Shown: positions 53,080-62,365, numbered from the stretch's first letter. The stretch: DNA of 64,000 nucleotides from Lysinibacillus sp. 2017 (GCF_003073375.1 NZ_CP029002.1:1226001-1290000); one strand, 5' to 3'. The notes: generated from the sequence alone by a model not told the origin. A program made the numbers and translations.

Positions 53080-53182
53080 CAAGAGCAGACATATGCGTAG
53101 CGGACAGTATAACTGTAGCAAGAAAACTGGAAATTCAGGTTATACATTTAATGGCTGGAATACACAAGCGGATGGTGAGTGA
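53080..53182 (+). pseudogene. remnant of a Listeria-Bacteroides-type repeat protein
   Basis: The frame KKTGNSGYTFNGWNTQADGE followed by TGA matches the InlB B-repeat / Flg_new signature (GYTFxGWNTxADG). Upstream bases give ADSITVAR in another frame, as in the same repeat, so at least one frameshift has occurred. Probably the tail of a lost surface protein. Confidence 0.6.
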
Positions 53183-53249
53183 GTTAATGCAATGAAAATT
53201 TCAATAAGGTGAACAATAGATTTGAAAATTTATAGGGTTGGTGAATGAA

Positions 53250-54830
53250 ATGAAACATCAGACTTTGAAAAAATATATCGTAATCACATCTGTATGCTTG
53301 ATGGTTTTAGCGACACCATTCGTTGCGCAGGGTGAAGGAGTGCTCGATAGTAAGCACGGATTGCTAGAATTACGCACAATGGTAGGACAATCGAAGGCTG
53401 GTTTTAACGACGGTTCCACTGCTGATGCGTCATTATTCTATCCTACTTCATTACTACAGCAGGCTGACGGCAGCTTACTTATTAGTGATACCAATAATCA
53501 TAAAATTAGAATGTTAGCTATCGATCAGCTGACAACTTTAAGCGGTCATATTGTAGATTTCGATGAATCTTCAATGCCAATAGGAAGCTATGGAGATGGT
53601 GCTATTGATGTAGCTATGTATCAATCACCTGGTGGACTTGCTATGGATGAACAAGGTCAAATCTATATTGCTGATACAAATAATCATAGTATTCGCCTTA
53701 TTTCTAAGGAAGGTACTGTAACAACAATTGCTGGTTCATGGCAACTTGGCGATCAAGATGGGAAGGGCTCAGCTGCAGGATTCTATTCTCCATCCGATGT
53801 TGCTGTCGATAGTCAAGGTAACGTCTATGTTGCTGATACGTTAAATCATCTTATTCGTAAAATAGATACGAAGGGCAATGTTACAACTTTGAATAAGGCA
53901 TCTGAAAGAGTGGTTGAATATTTTCCAGGTGTATTAGAGTATAGTGGCGATTTTGCAGATGGTTCTATAGCTGAAGCTATGTTCAATGAGCCTACTGGTC
54001 TAGCGATAGATGCTCAAGATAATTTATATGTTAGCGATAAAGGGAATCAACGTATCCGCTATATCGATTTTGCTACGAATAAGGTATCGACAGTAGTGGG
54101 CAATGGCCTTTATGACAGCGATGAGTTGTATGTGAAGGGAGCTTATGTTGATGGGACAGTTTCTGTTGCACGTCTATCCTCTCCAGCAGGGATTACAGTA
54201 ACAAAATCAGGTATAGTACTTGTCGCAGATACACTTAATCATGTCGTTCGGGCTATTTATAATGGAAATGTAACGACAGTCGCTGGTATTGGAGGGGAGT
54301 ATGGCTTCGCGGATGGCGTACTATCCTCAGGGGCATTGAATAAGCCTACCGATGTCATCGAATTAGCTAATGGAAATATCGCGATTGCTGATTCATCTAA
54401 CAATAGAATAAGAGTCGTTCAATCTTATGTAATTCCAGAAAGGGTAAAATATGATGGCCCCACTCGTATTATTGTAAATGATGAGCTGCTGGAAACGGAT
54501 GTTGCTCCAATGCTCGAAAAAAATCGGATATATGCACCGCTACGAGCGATCGTTACGAAGCTAGGTTTGAATGTCAACTATTTGACAGAGACGAAGCAAT
54601 ATGAAGTTATCGTCGATGATAAGCTGAGCTATATATTCTCTACATCAAGTGATCGCGTAATAAAGCTTGAAAATGGTGTGAATAGTGAATTATTGATGGA
54701 TAATTCCGTTATTTTAGCGGATGGTCGTTTATTAATTCCAGTGAGATTTTTTGCAGAGCAACTTGGATATGATGTGCAATGGGATCAAGCGAACAGTAAT
54801 GTTGTTATAAGACATACAATATTTAATTGA
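53250..54830 (+). CDS. secreted NHL-repeat propeller with copper-amine-oxidase-like domain
   Basis: About 526 residues. After a signal peptide (VLATPFVAQG), six NHL units are seen, each with an xxADTxNHxIRxI core (LLISDTNNHKIRML, IYIADTNNHSIRLI, VYVADTLNHLIRKI, LYVSDKGNQRIRYI, VLVADTLNHVVRAI, IAIADSSNNRIRVV), enough for a six-bladed propeller. The last 120 residues (RIYAPLRAIVTKLGLNVNYL... LIPVRFFAEQLGYDVQWD) form the Cu_amine_oxidN1-type cell-surface domain. ATG 53250 is chosen over an upstream TTG. It is immediately followed by a FecR-domain gene, probably one operon. Confidence 0.87.
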   Translation: MKHQTLKKYIVITSVCLMVLATPFVAQGEGVLDSKHGLLELRTMVGQSKAGFNDGSTADASLFYPTSLLQQADGSLLISDTNNHKIRMLAIDQLTTLSGHIVDFDESSMPIGSYGDGAIDVAMYQSPGGLAMDEQGQIYIADTNNHSIRLISKEGTVTTIAGSWQLGDQDGKGSAAGFYSPSDVAVDSQGNVYVADTLNHLIRKIDTKGNVTTLNKASERVVEYFPGVLEYSGDFADGSIAEAMFNEPTGLAIDAQDNLYVSDKGNQRIRYIDFATNKVSTVVGNGLYDSDELYVKGAYVDGTVSVARLSSPAGITVTKSGIVLVADTLNHVVRAIYNGNVTTVAGIGGEYGFADGVLSSGALNKPTDVIELANGNIAIADSSNNRIRVVQSYVIPERVKYDGPTRIIVNDELLETDVAPMLEKNRIYAPLRAIVTKLGLNVNYLTETKQYEVIVDDKLSYIFSTSSDRVIKLENGVNSELLMDNSVILADGRLLIPVRFFAEQLGYDVQWDQANSNVVIRHTIFN

Positions 54831-54853
54831 TAATGAGCGAAGGAGGAATTACT

Positions 54854-57223
54854 TTGAAAAGATGGAGTATAGTAACGCTTATAGCTATATTTTTGACAGT
54901 ATCGATATTTAGCCATGTCGGAACAGCTGAGGCATCCACTTCGAGAGTTGCAATTATATCGAAGGTGGAAGGTACAGTTGAGGTTCAAAAATCCGGAGGT
55001 AAAAAGATACTTAAAGGATTCAAAGGAATGAGCTTGAATCAAGGTGATATTGTAACTACTGGTAAGGAAAGCTCAGTTGTATTGAAATTTTCTAATGGTA
55101 CATCAGAAGACGATACATTCGTATTAGAGAGTAGTGCAAAGGTAACTTTTAGTAAGCTGTCTAATAAGAGTGGTACTATAACGAAAGTAAGTATGCTTAA
55201 AGGAAAGGCATGGGTCGATGTAAAATCGATTAAAAATAAAGATGATGAATTTGTATTGGAAACTCCGACTGCTATTATGGGTGTACGGGGTACAAATTTC
55301 TTTGTAGGTGTAGACCCTAACACAGGACTCCCTTCGTTAGCGGTTTTGTCGGGGAATGTTAATGTTACTGGAAGCGGTAATAATACTGATCAATTTAACG
55401 TTTATCCAGCTTCAGCATTGACTGTTGGTGGCCAAGATCAACTACAAATGATACCGATAGATAACCAAATTTTAGCTCAAATGTTAAATTCAACTAGTAG
55501 TGAAGTTATGGCAGCGATCCTAGAAAGTGCACAAAAAATTATTAGTGAGAACCAAAAGCTAATGAATCAGTTTTCAACGACAACTTTCCCAACGGAAATT
55601 AATCAATTTCCGCTAGCGCAAAATCAATATACTGATAATGTATATAATTTATTGCTAGCTCTAGCAGAAGAGGCATTTAAGTTAAATAAAATAGATGGAA
55701 ATGCACTATCAGAATTACAACAGAAAATTAAAGAGCAGCAACTGGTTAATTCTGAATTGCATGGAAATAAAGGCGATGTAGATTGGGAATTTGAAGCGAA
55801 AAAATTAAGCGAGCAACAGCGTTTAGAAAAATTAAAGGCAGAGCAGGCCAAAAAGGATGCATTAAAAAAAGAATTTTTAGCTAGTGAACAAAAAGCAAAA
55901 GAGGATAAATTGAAGCAAGATCGGCTTGATGCATTAGAAAAGCTCTGGCTTGCTAAGCAAAGCCAAGCTGAACGAGATGAATATGAACGCAAGAAGCAGG
56001 AAAGATTAGATGAGCAGCAACCAAATCAGGGGAACTCTAATAGTGGTTCAACGGTATCTCCAAAACCAACAGAGACTCCTGGCCCGACAGAAAATCCTGG
56101 CCCGACAGAGACACCGAAACCGACAGAACCTCCAACACCAACATGGCCACAAATAGAGAAGCCATTCGATTTACAGCTCGAGATAGGTGATAGTTCGACA
56201 GCCATGAATTATAAGCGAGGAGCGTCGATTACCGATCTACTAGTTAAAGAACCAATAGTAGTAAGCAGTGATGATGTAAGTCTTGTATTTAAATCAACGG
56301 ACCCATCGATGCAACTTTTAGAAGTTAAACGTGATGGTGAGCCCATCTATGAACTAGATGAAGACGATGACGGTAATGGTGATGGAGTATTTATAACTCA
56401 TTTGTCTCAGGAACGCGCTGAGATGAGATTCACAGTAACGGTGAAGCATAACAAGTTAGATACGAAAGAATTTAATTTGAATGTGGCTACAGAAGTACCA
56501 CCCTCATGGTCAGATATAGAGAAACCGTTCGATGTTCAACTTCTGAAAAATGAATTGCCGACAGATTTGAATTATAGTAAGAGTGGTCAAGAAGATGATA
56601 TCACCAACCTATTAATTGAACGAGAAATACCAGTTAACGGTGATAATGTATCTTTGGCAATTATAACAAGTGACCAAAATATACAAATACTTGAAATTGA
56701 ACAAAATGGAGTAAGTATTAAAAATCCAGATACTGGATTTTTAACGCAGTTGGGACAACAGAAAACTGAGTTAATTTTCACAATAACCGTGCAACATAAT
56801 ACGTTTGGTCCGAAAATATTTAAGTTGATAGTGAATACCGTTGTACAACCATTTAATATTTACGAAATGTGGGGAGGTCATGATGGAAGTGTCGTTTCTT
56901 ATCTACCGGCCCCATATACAATTAGCACAGGAGTTTCTAATTATGATTACGTCATTACAGTAGATGAGATTAATTTTACTGAACAATATCTTAATGCTAT
57001 AGTTTTTAATAGAAAAGATGACGCCGATGAGATGTTGCTACATGTGAAAGTTGGAGATGAGTGGCAACCTCTAGAAATGAATCTCCATCTCCAAGATAGT
57101 GTGGAATATAAACACTATCCAACTCCGGGGACTGATTCAATACAGTACGAACTAGTGCATACAAGGGATGGGATTACAGAGACGTATCTCATTAATGTCC
57201 CTTCCATTCAATGGAATAATTAA
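54854..57223 (+). CDS. secreted FecR-domain protein with Pro-rich stalk and two beta-domain repeats
   Basis: About 789 residues. Signal peptide ending near AEAS; a FecR domain (about 30-190; KVEGTVEVQKSGGKK, LNQGDIVTTGKESSVVLKFSNG, ETPTAIMGVRGTNF); a charged helical region of Lys/Glu repeats (about 305-385); a PTETPGPTENPGP linker; then two homologous domains starting IEKPFDLQL and IEKPFDVQL of about 110 residues; and a final unique domain. TTG 54854 follows GGAGG by seven bases. It starts 23 bases after the NHL gene stop. FecR here is extracellular, not an anti-sigma, so it probably acts in surface structure. Confidence 0.85.
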   Translation: MKRWSIVTLIAIFLTVSIFSHVGTAEASTSRVAIISKVEGTVEVQKSGGKKILKGFKGMSLNQGDIVTTGKESSVVLKFSNGTSEDDTFVLESSAKVTFSKLSNKSGTITKVSMLKGKAWVDVKSIKNKDDEFVLETPTAIMGVRGTNFFVGVDPNTGLPSLAVLSGNVNVTGSGNNTDQFNVYPASALTVGGQDQLQMIPIDNQILAQMLNSTSSEVMAAILESAQKIISENQKLMNQFSTTTFPTEINQFPLAQNQYTDNVYNLLLALAEEAFKLNKIDGNALSELQQKIKEQQLVNSELHGNKGDVDWEFEAKKLSEQQRLEKLKAEQAKKDALKKEFLASEQKAKEDKLKQDRLDALEKLWLAKQSQAERDEYERKKQERLDEQQPNQGNSNSGSTVSPKPTETPGPTENPGPTETPKPTEPPTPTWPQIEKPFDLQLEIGDSSTAMNYKRGASITDLLVKEPIVVSSDDVSLVFKSTDPSMQLLEVKRDGEPIYELDEDDDGNGDGVFITHLSQERAEMRFTVTVKHNKLDTKEFNLNVATEVPPSWSDIEKPFDVQLLKNELPTDLNYSKSGQEDDITNLLIEREIPVNGDNVSLAIITSDQNIQILEIEQNGVSIKNPDTGFLTQLGQQKTELIFTITVQHNTFGPKIFKLIVNTVVQPFNIYEMWGGHDGSVVSYLPAPYTISTGVSNYDYVITVDEINFTEQYLNAIVFNRKDDADEMLLHVKVGDEWQPLEMNLHLQDSVEYKHYPTPGTDSIQYELVHTRDGITETYLINVPSIQWNN

Positions 57224-57232
57224 AAGTCTAAG

Positions 57233-57276
57233 ATCAATTGCTAAATCATTAATTGAGTTTTCATCTAGCAATTGAT
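57233..57276 (+). terminator. hairpin after the FecR gene
   Basis: ATCAATTGCTA and its exact complement TAGCAATTGAT; there is no T-run, so it may be only a 3'-end stabiliser. Confidence 0.5.
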
Positions 57277-57370
57277 ATGACTAATAAACAAGAAATAGGG
57301 TTCGGGTGCAAATATGATTTGTTAGAAACATGGTACCTCATTACCCTTCATATCCGTGAATTATGAAACT

Positions 57371-57437
57371 ACACCAAATAATTTATGTATGAATTCCATT
57401 TCGCTTTTGACAGACTTCACCCTTTGGGGAAGTTGTC
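57371..57437. repeat. dispersed repeat, copy 1 (partner at 61303-61373)
   Basis: About 67 bases around ccaaataatttatg and gcttttgacagacttc are roughly 80% identical to the partner. It may be an insertion sequence end. The following frame (GVKASYAYLINEDGTINSKF, stop at about 57513) reads like the tail of a lost gene. Confidence 0.6.
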
Positions 57438-57564
57438 AATGGTGTAAAAGCTTCATACGCTTATTTGATTAATGAAGATGGAACGATAAATAGCAAGTTT
57501 GATTTGGAAAGATAATAGATTTACACAATCTCTACACACAAATCCCGCAAACCCAATAACACCA

Positions 57565-57601
57565 ACGTCCCAGCAAATATGCAAAAGTGCACCTGGGACG
57601 T
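57565..57601. terminator. hairpin in the spacer before the ABC-2 remnant
   Basis: ACGTCCCAG pairs with CTGGGACGT around a 19-base loop that itself holds GCA/TGC; no T-run. Confidence 0.4.
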
Positions 57602-57638
57602 AATGGAGTTCGTGGAAAATTAGAACAAATAAAAATAT

Positions 57639-58307
57639 TTGGTTAGAATAAGAATTCCCATATCAAAACTTCTTGGCCAAAATGCAGATTATACAGGGAT
57701 CATTTTATTAATTTTACCGATTTTCATTATTACGACCCTATCCTTAAAGGATCAGGGAGCGGGCGTGACAACGGTTATTTATAGCCGCAGCATCTCATCG
57801 TTTCAATTAGTGATGACGCGTTTTTTAGCCGTAGTTTGTGCAACGATTTTACCGGTGTTATTCGTAGCAATTTATGAAACGTACCGTGTTGTCTCGCTTT
57901 ATCCAAATGAGTTGCTTGATTATTTCGCCTTTGTGGAGCACGCCTTTATTTGGCTATTACCAACGATACTTGTTGTCGTAGCGTTCGGTTTCTTTGTGAC
58001 GGAATGGTCGGGCACGATTTTAGCCATTGTGTTACAGTTTGCGTTATTTTTTGTAACGATGTCGATTGGGCTGCAGCAAATGGAGGGTGGCTATAGCTTA
58101 GGGCTCATTGCACTTCGCCATAACATCATTGGCAATACGCAAGTGTATGTGGATCACCTTCAGGCACTGTGGATCAATCGGGTTAGTTATACGGCTTTAG
58201 CCTTCGTGTTACTTGGTTTAACAATAGGGCTTTATGAACAAAAGCGAAAGGGGATGCGCACTGCTTATGAATGGATTCAACACGTACTTCACGCTCGCCG
58301 TTCGTAA
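57639..58307 (+). pseudogene. ABC-2-type permease, 5'-truncated
   Basis: 222 codons with about five membrane helices (LLILPIFIITTLSL through FVLLGLTIGLYEQK). The pattern of an early extracellular loop followed by TTVIYSRSISSFQLVMTRFLA resembles an ABC-2 permease missing its first helix. The start at TTG 57639 lacks a ribosome site, and no ATPase gene is nearby. Codon use is clearly more GC-rich than in neighbouring genes. Confidence 0.6.
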
Positions 58308-58878
58308 TATTCGCCACTTTCAAGTACTTTCGTTTAGTGTAGCGGCACTGCTTTGCGGGAGCATGATTCCGTTATTTGGGGTCGTGCAGTTAACAGAAAC
58401 GGCAACGATGCAAATTTTAGGTCGCTTTTTCCCGTTACTGGGGCTCGTACTTATTTCGCCAATCCTTCTGCATGAATTTGACGAAGACATTGCTTCAGTT
58501 ATTTGGACGAAGCGACTTGCCTACTGGAAGGTCGTGTGTATAAGGCTCGTGACGGCATTATTGATAGTTGCTATCTTGTATGCTGTTTACTTAACGATTC
58601 TAGCGGTAAATGGTAGTGCGTTTTTATGGCGCCATGTCCTGTATAGCTTTATTAATTTGTTGTTTTTAGGAGGCTTAGCACTAGTCGCTATGGCACTAAC
58701 AAAAAGTAGCACAGTCGGCTATATGGTAGCAATTATTTACTATGTCATGAATTTCTTCGTAGCGAAGCAATTAGGGGCATTTTATTTGTCCCAAATGAAT
58801 GAGATGAAGTGGCTGTTACTAAGTTTAGCGTGCGGTAGCATTGCGGCAGCCATTTTTTATCGATGTACAAAAAAATAA
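58267..58878 (+). CDS. ABC-2-type permease (second)
   Basis: About 203 residues with six helices. ATG 58267 gives MNGFNTYFTLAVRNIRHFQVLSF, a typical cytoplasmic N-terminus; AGGGG is 14 bases upstream, so the site is weak. It overlaps the truncated permease by 41 bases. The pair would need an ATPase, which is absent, so this gene is probably a survivor of a larger operon. GC content is higher than in its neighbours. Confidence 0.65.
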   Translation: MNGFNTYFTLAVRNIRHFQVLSFSVAALLCGSMIPLFGVVQLTETATMQILGRFFPLLGLVLISPILLHEFDEDIASVIWTKRLAYWKVVCIRLVTALLIVAILYAVYLTILAVNGSAFLWRHVLYSFINLLFLGGLALVAMALTKSSTVGYMVAIIYYVMNFFVAKQLGAFYLSQMNEMKWLLLSLACGSIAAAIFYRCTKK

Positions 58879-58889
58879 GAAGATGAAAC

Positions 58890-58926
58890 AAAAGCAAACA
58901 GCACTAAATCATGTGTTGTTTGCTTT
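58890..58926. terminator. bidirectional rho-independent terminator
   Basis: AAAAGCAAACAGCAC pairs with GTGTTGTTTGCTTTT, between the permease and the convergent VanZ gene. Confidence 0.85.
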
Positions 58927-58954
58927 TATTGTGTACATGAAGCGTAGTGCGATT

Positions 58955-59467
58955 TTAACCATTATAAATAATGATGCCTAAAACACTAAAAATCGCTGCA
59001 ATCGGGGCACCCAGTGTGACAATGAGCTTTACTTTTTGTGCATCTCCAATCATTTTTAGTAGAATGTGATATGCAATTATCCCTATAAAGCCACCGAATC
59101 CATTTAAAATGACATCATCAATATCGGTTGCACCTACTTTAAAGACAAACTGCAAAACTTCAACAGACACGCTGATGAAAATGACCAAGAGCACATTTTT
59201 CACCACATTTTTTTCGCGAATAAAAAGTGATAAATAAAGACCTAATGGCACGAATAATACAATGTTGCCGATGACATTCGAAAATGAAAAAGCATGTAAC
59301 AATGGATCATCGCTAAATAGAAAACTGCCAATGCTATAAAACGGCACGAGATTGACCGAGCTAAAATCACGTGCCTTCAGAAAGAGCAGCCCAAATAGCA
59401 CAACCAAATAAAATACCAATACGGCGTATAGTAAAATATTGAGTAATAGTTTTTTTAGTTTTTTCAT
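58955..59467 (-). CDS. VanZ-family membrane protein
   Basis: 170 residues with five helices. The VanZ signature is seen as NVIGNIVLFVPLGLYLSLF followed by VSVEVLQFVFKVGATDIDDVILNGFGGFIGIIAY. Some VanZ members give low teicoplanin resistance; most have unknown roles. AAGGA lies before the ATG. It is monocistronic. Confidence 0.9.
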   Translation of the reverse strand: MKKLKKLLLNILLYAVLVFYLVVLFGLLFLKARDFSSVNLVPFYSIGSFLFSDDPLLHAFSFSNVIGNIVLFVPLGLYLSLFIREKNVVKNVLLVIFISVSVEVLQFVFKVGATDIDDVILNGFGGFIGIIAYHILLKMIGDAQKVKLIVTLGAPIAAIFSVLGIIIYNG

Positions 59468-59689
59468 AATTTTTTCCTTTTCTAATGGCAGTGCTGGATG
59501 TGATTGAATGAGCTAGCTTTATGGTGCTCACATTTAAAATATCGGAACTAGCTTTTTTATTCAATCGTTAATTTGACCTGTCTTGTGAAATCATTAAAAA
59601 TGGTCGTGCCAAGCACAAAAACGATTATTTTTATGATTCTTGTATTTCAAGAGGGATATAACCGTAATATTCTACTCAAAAAAGAAAAC

Positions 59690-59723
59690 GACAAACGTTG
59701 AATTTACAGCGTTTGTCTTTTTT
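59690..59723 (+). terminator. rho-independent terminator, orphan
   Basis: GACAAACG pairs with CGTTTGTC, followed by TTTTTT. No gene lies just upstream on the plus strand; the stretch 59468-59689 holds no supported gene. Confidence 0.75.
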
Positions 59724-59820
59724 CTTAGTGATTCATTCAAATCCACTTATTTTATAGTTTATGAAAATAATTTGAAAGTGTGATAGGTAGAGTTAATGTT
59801 ATTAAGCGTTGTAAAACCTT

Positions 59821-60120
59821 CTATTTCTTCACCGCATGGATATAATGAATCGTTTCGAAAGCTTGCAGGTCATCTTCACGATCTACAAAATGTCGATTTT
59901 GAATGTCTTGAGGTGCTAGATGCTCAAAGATGAGTAAGTCTTGCTGCGCTAATAATTGTTCTAATTGTGCAATAGATGAACAAAATTGCATCGGTTCACC
60001 AGAAGCTGCAGCCATTTGGACCATATTTTGTACACGGTTGAAAATGCCGGTTTCCGTAAATAAACGTTCATCGGCAATATCGAAAATAATCGAGCTGCCT
60101 TTAGGTAAATCTTTAAATAA
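59821..60120 (-). pseudogene. C-terminal fragment of a SAM-dependent methyltransferase (LCMT-like)
   Basis: About 100 codons: KDLPKGSSIIFDIADERLF, then LEQLLAQQDLLIFEHLAPQDIQNRHF and FETIHYIHAVKK, which fit the last third of a leucine-carboxyl-methyltransferase-family enzyme. The SAM-binding N-terminal two thirds are missing, and the open frame further upstream (to 60237) does not look like protein. A decayed gene. Confidence 0.6.
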
Positions 60121-60253
60121 TGTACCGGCCCCATATACAATTCCTGTAACAAGAGCACAATTTGTGATGTTTTTATACCGACTTATGCAAGTAAAATAAA
60201 ACTTATTAGGTACAGTGATTTTTCTGTAAATAGTCAAATAAAATAAAAAAATT

Positions 60254-60295
60254 AGCCCCAGCGAGACGAGAAACTTCTCAGATTGCTGGGGCTTT
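60254..60295. terminator. rho-independent terminator
   Basis: AGCCCCAGC and GAGA pair with TCTC and GCTGGGGCT; T-tail is short. Confidence 0.75.
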
Positions 60296-60303
60296 AGTAG
60301 GGT

Positions 60304-60413
60304 AGGAAGTCATTCAAAGAGAAAAGCCTGTAAACGTTGTTATATCAACGTTTACAGGCTATAAAAAATGATGGTCCCGACAAGTCTCGAACCTGCGACC
60401 CCCACCTTGTCGA
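60304..60413 (-). repeat. duplicated 3' half of tRNA with its terminator (candidate attachment site)
   Basis: Copies the tRNA at 63040-63112 from the anticodon loop to the 3' end and on through the perfect hairpin AGCCTGTAAACGTTG...CAACGTTTACAGGCT (60325-60360). A 19-base core, gcgacccccaccttgtcga, is identical at 60395-60413 and 63063-63081. The few differences in the T-stem still allow pairing. This looks like one end of an integrative element. Confidence 0.75.
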
Positions 60414-60780
60414 ATTTATCTGGCTAAATAAACCGAGTTAAATTAAACTCAATTAAGTTTAGAAAGCCTGATTTAATAAGGCTTTTGGGACAAGTAAAAT
60501 CATTTCAGTTAAATAAAATCAGCACAAAAAAATAATTCTGCGGACAAATTGCGGACAAAAGAGTAAACAGGCGGTCTGTATTACTCTTTTTACAGGCTCT
60601 GAATTTGTAATTGATGGGATTAACAACCCAGTAATCGCAGTTATTTTTAAAAAATATTCATTATACCCTCGAAAAGTTGATTTTTTTGGGGGGCTATTTA
60701 TTGCATATAGTATGGAAAAATTGAATATTATCTCAACTAATAGGAAAAAATATGTATAAAATACAGAGAAAGGAGAAATA
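60414..60780. other. element end, non-coding
   Basis: AAAGCCT/AGGCTTT hairpin at 60461-60487 and a direct repeat gcggacaaa spaced by two bases at about 60540-60559, similar to DNA found next to phage attachment sites. No supported gene. Confidence 0.4.
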
Positions 60781-60781
60781 A

Positions 60782-61141
60782 ATGAATTATTTTTCCATTG
60801 TTTTATCTTGTCTTATTCTGATTCTTCTTATTGCGAGTGTTATGTACATTTTAGGCAGAAAATTTTCCTATAACTACATTTTATATAATGGACCTATTTC
60901 ACTTGGGGTAGGGGTAATTTTTTTCTTAGGAAAAATGATTTTCTTTGAGACCAGAAATACAATGGAAAGCGGAGCAGATATTGCAATTACATTAATTCTT
61001 CTATTTGTATGGGGAATTGCACTTATTGAAACAATTGTCGTTGCAGTATTAGTGAATGGAAATGAAATTAAAGCTTCAATAAGAAATATGCAAACTCAAT
61101 TAAAAAGTTGGGACATTAAGAAAATAAAAGAAAGATTTTAA
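60782..61141 (+). CDS. small three-helix membrane protein
   Basis: 119 residues with helices at about 4-24, 40-54 and 70-92 and a basic cytoplasmic tail (KASIRNMQTQLKSWDIKKIKERF). AAAGGAG is seven bases before the ATG. Family not recognised. It lies inside the putative integrative element. Confidence 0.65.
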   Translation: MNYFSIVLSCLILILLIASVMYILGRKFSYNYILYNGPISLGVGVIFFLGKMIFFETRNTMESGADIAITLILLFVWGIALIETIVVAVLVNGNEIKASIRNMQTQLKSWDIKKIKERF

Positions 61142-61168
61142 ATTATTTTTTAGCTGATGGAGTTCATT

Positions 61169-61300
61169 ATGGTAATTAGTGGATACCTTAAATAAGACTG
61201 CTTAAAGCCGATAATTTTTAACATAATAAAAGTAATGTTAAAAATAAAAGGTGTGATTGGATTGAAAAAGGCAGTTTTTTAGATCGAGATGGAGTAATAA
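61169..61300 (+). pseudogene. duplicate of the HAD phosphatase leader and first codons
   Basis: About 90% identical to 44893-45027, including the ribosome site and TTG start. The T-run in the third codon block is one base shorter, giving KKAVF then stop, and similarity ends after GGAGTAATAA where another repeat begins. A truncated dead copy. Confidence 0.85.
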
Positions 61301-61302
61301 AA

Positions 61303-61373
61303 ACAACGCCAAATAATATATGAATGAATTCAATCTCATTTTTGACAGACTTCTCTCTTTGAGTAAGTTGTCC
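61303..61373. repeat. dispersed repeat, copy 2 (partner at 57371-57437)
   Basis: Shares ccaaataat, atgaattc and ttttgacagacttc blocks with the partner in the same order. It abuts the end of the HAD gene fragment exactly, as an inserted element would. Confidence 0.6.
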
Positions 61374-61456
61374 TTTTTGAGCATATGCATCGCTACTATT
61401 CTATAGATAATTTGTTTGTGCGGATTTCTCCGTTTTATATGGACCGTTTAATACAG

Positions 61457-61491
61457 AAAACGGAAGTGAAAACGATCTCCACTTCCGTTTA
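61457..61491. terminator. hairpin downstream of the SASP gene
   Basis: AAACGGAAGTG pairs with CACTTCCGTTT (near exact); likely ends the minus-strand SASP transcript. Confidence 0.65.
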
Positions 61492-61537
61492 ATTATTTAT
61501 TTTTAATGTTGTCTAAATTCATTAATGGTCTAAATTG

Positions 61538-61741
61538 TTACTTTGACGTTTTTAATTGTTGTTGAGCCATTGCAACTAATCGTTTTGTGATTTCTCCGCC
61601 AACAGAACCATTAGCTCTTGATGATGCTTCCGGACCAAGGTTTACTCCGAATTCCTGCGCAATTTCATACTTCATGTTATCTACCGCTTGGCGAGCGCCG
61701 GGTACGTTTAATTGATTTGATTTATTGTTTGAATTACTCAT
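61538..61741 (-). CDS. alpha/beta-type small acid-soluble spore protein
   Basis: 67 residues, [20 protein letters not shown]..., with the signature [33 protein letters not shown] that binds DNA and includes the GPR protease site region. GGAGG is eight bases before the ATG at 61739-61741; a longer frame adds five residues. A SigG-type promoter lies just upstream, so it should be expressed in the forespore. Confidence 0.95.
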   Translation of the reverse strand: MSNSNNKSNQLNVPGARQAVDNMKYEIAQEFGVNLGPEASSRANGSVGGEITKRLVAMAQQQLKTSK

Positions 61742-61786
61742 TGTGCATTCCTCCAATCAAGTTATCAGGTTTGTCGCCTGTGGAAT

Positions 61787-61815
61787 TATTATGAGAGTAA
61801 AGCTTTAAATTATTC
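61787..61815 (-). promoter_or_regulatory. SigG-type (forespore) promoter of the SASP gene
   Basis: On the minus strand GAATA (61811-61815), a 17-base spacer, CATAATA (61787-61793), matching SigG consensus in both boxes. Confidence 0.75.
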
Positions 61816-62032
61816 GTAACATCAGAAAAAAAGTGTCAATAAACTAAAAAAAGTGGTTAATTAGAATAAATAAAAGCATTGTTTTTTCTATAATTGAAAA
61901 AGAAGTGAAGGTTTATAATACTTGTGTATAAAGGCATTAAAAAATGTTAGTTACGCTATTCAACAAACAGTTCATATTGGGGGCTTTAGTTGCACTAACT
62001 AGCTATGTGATCTGTTACCCATCACCTAAAAT

Positions 62033-62072
62033 AAATGAGCTATGCTTACACGTATGTAAGCATGGCTCATTT
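62033..62072. terminator. hairpin terminator
   Basis: AAATGAGC and ATGCTTAC pair with GTAAGCAT and GCTCATTT; directly after the small membrane gene on the minus strand. Confidence 0.8.
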
Positions 62073-62077
62073 AATGG

Positions 62078-62254
62078 TTAGATACTTATGCCAAGTGAAA
62101 CCAGTAAGTAGTTAAGTGAAATGATTGCAACAGAGATGTGTAACAATACGGTTAACCAATTCTTATGTGTCCCTTGAAAGTCTTGCACTAGCATAGCTAC
62201 TGACCATATTAAAATAATTAGGTAAGCAAATTGTAATAGTATAGCTGGTAACAT
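62078..62254 (-). CDS. small two-helix membrane protein
   Basis: 58 residues: MLPAILLQFAYLIILIWSVAML and a second helix near the C-terminus (LLHISVAIISLNYLLVSLG). AAAGGAGG is six bases before the ATG at 62252-62254. Not recognised. Confidence 0.65.
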   Translation of the reverse strand: MLPAILLQFAYLIILIWSVAMLVQDFQGTHKNWLTVLLHISVAIISLNYLLVSLGISI

Positions 62255-62365
62255 TATAAACCTCCTTTTCAATATCATATGAAATGAATAAGGGATGGAT
62301 TCCGCTTGTTTTTTTTATAAGACCTGGAATACCCACACAAAATAGTACAATATTTATAAGGACTG

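Noticed and set aside
52885-53121. 78-codon minus-strand frame
   Set aside because: Opposes the internalin-type repeat remnant and has no ribosome site.
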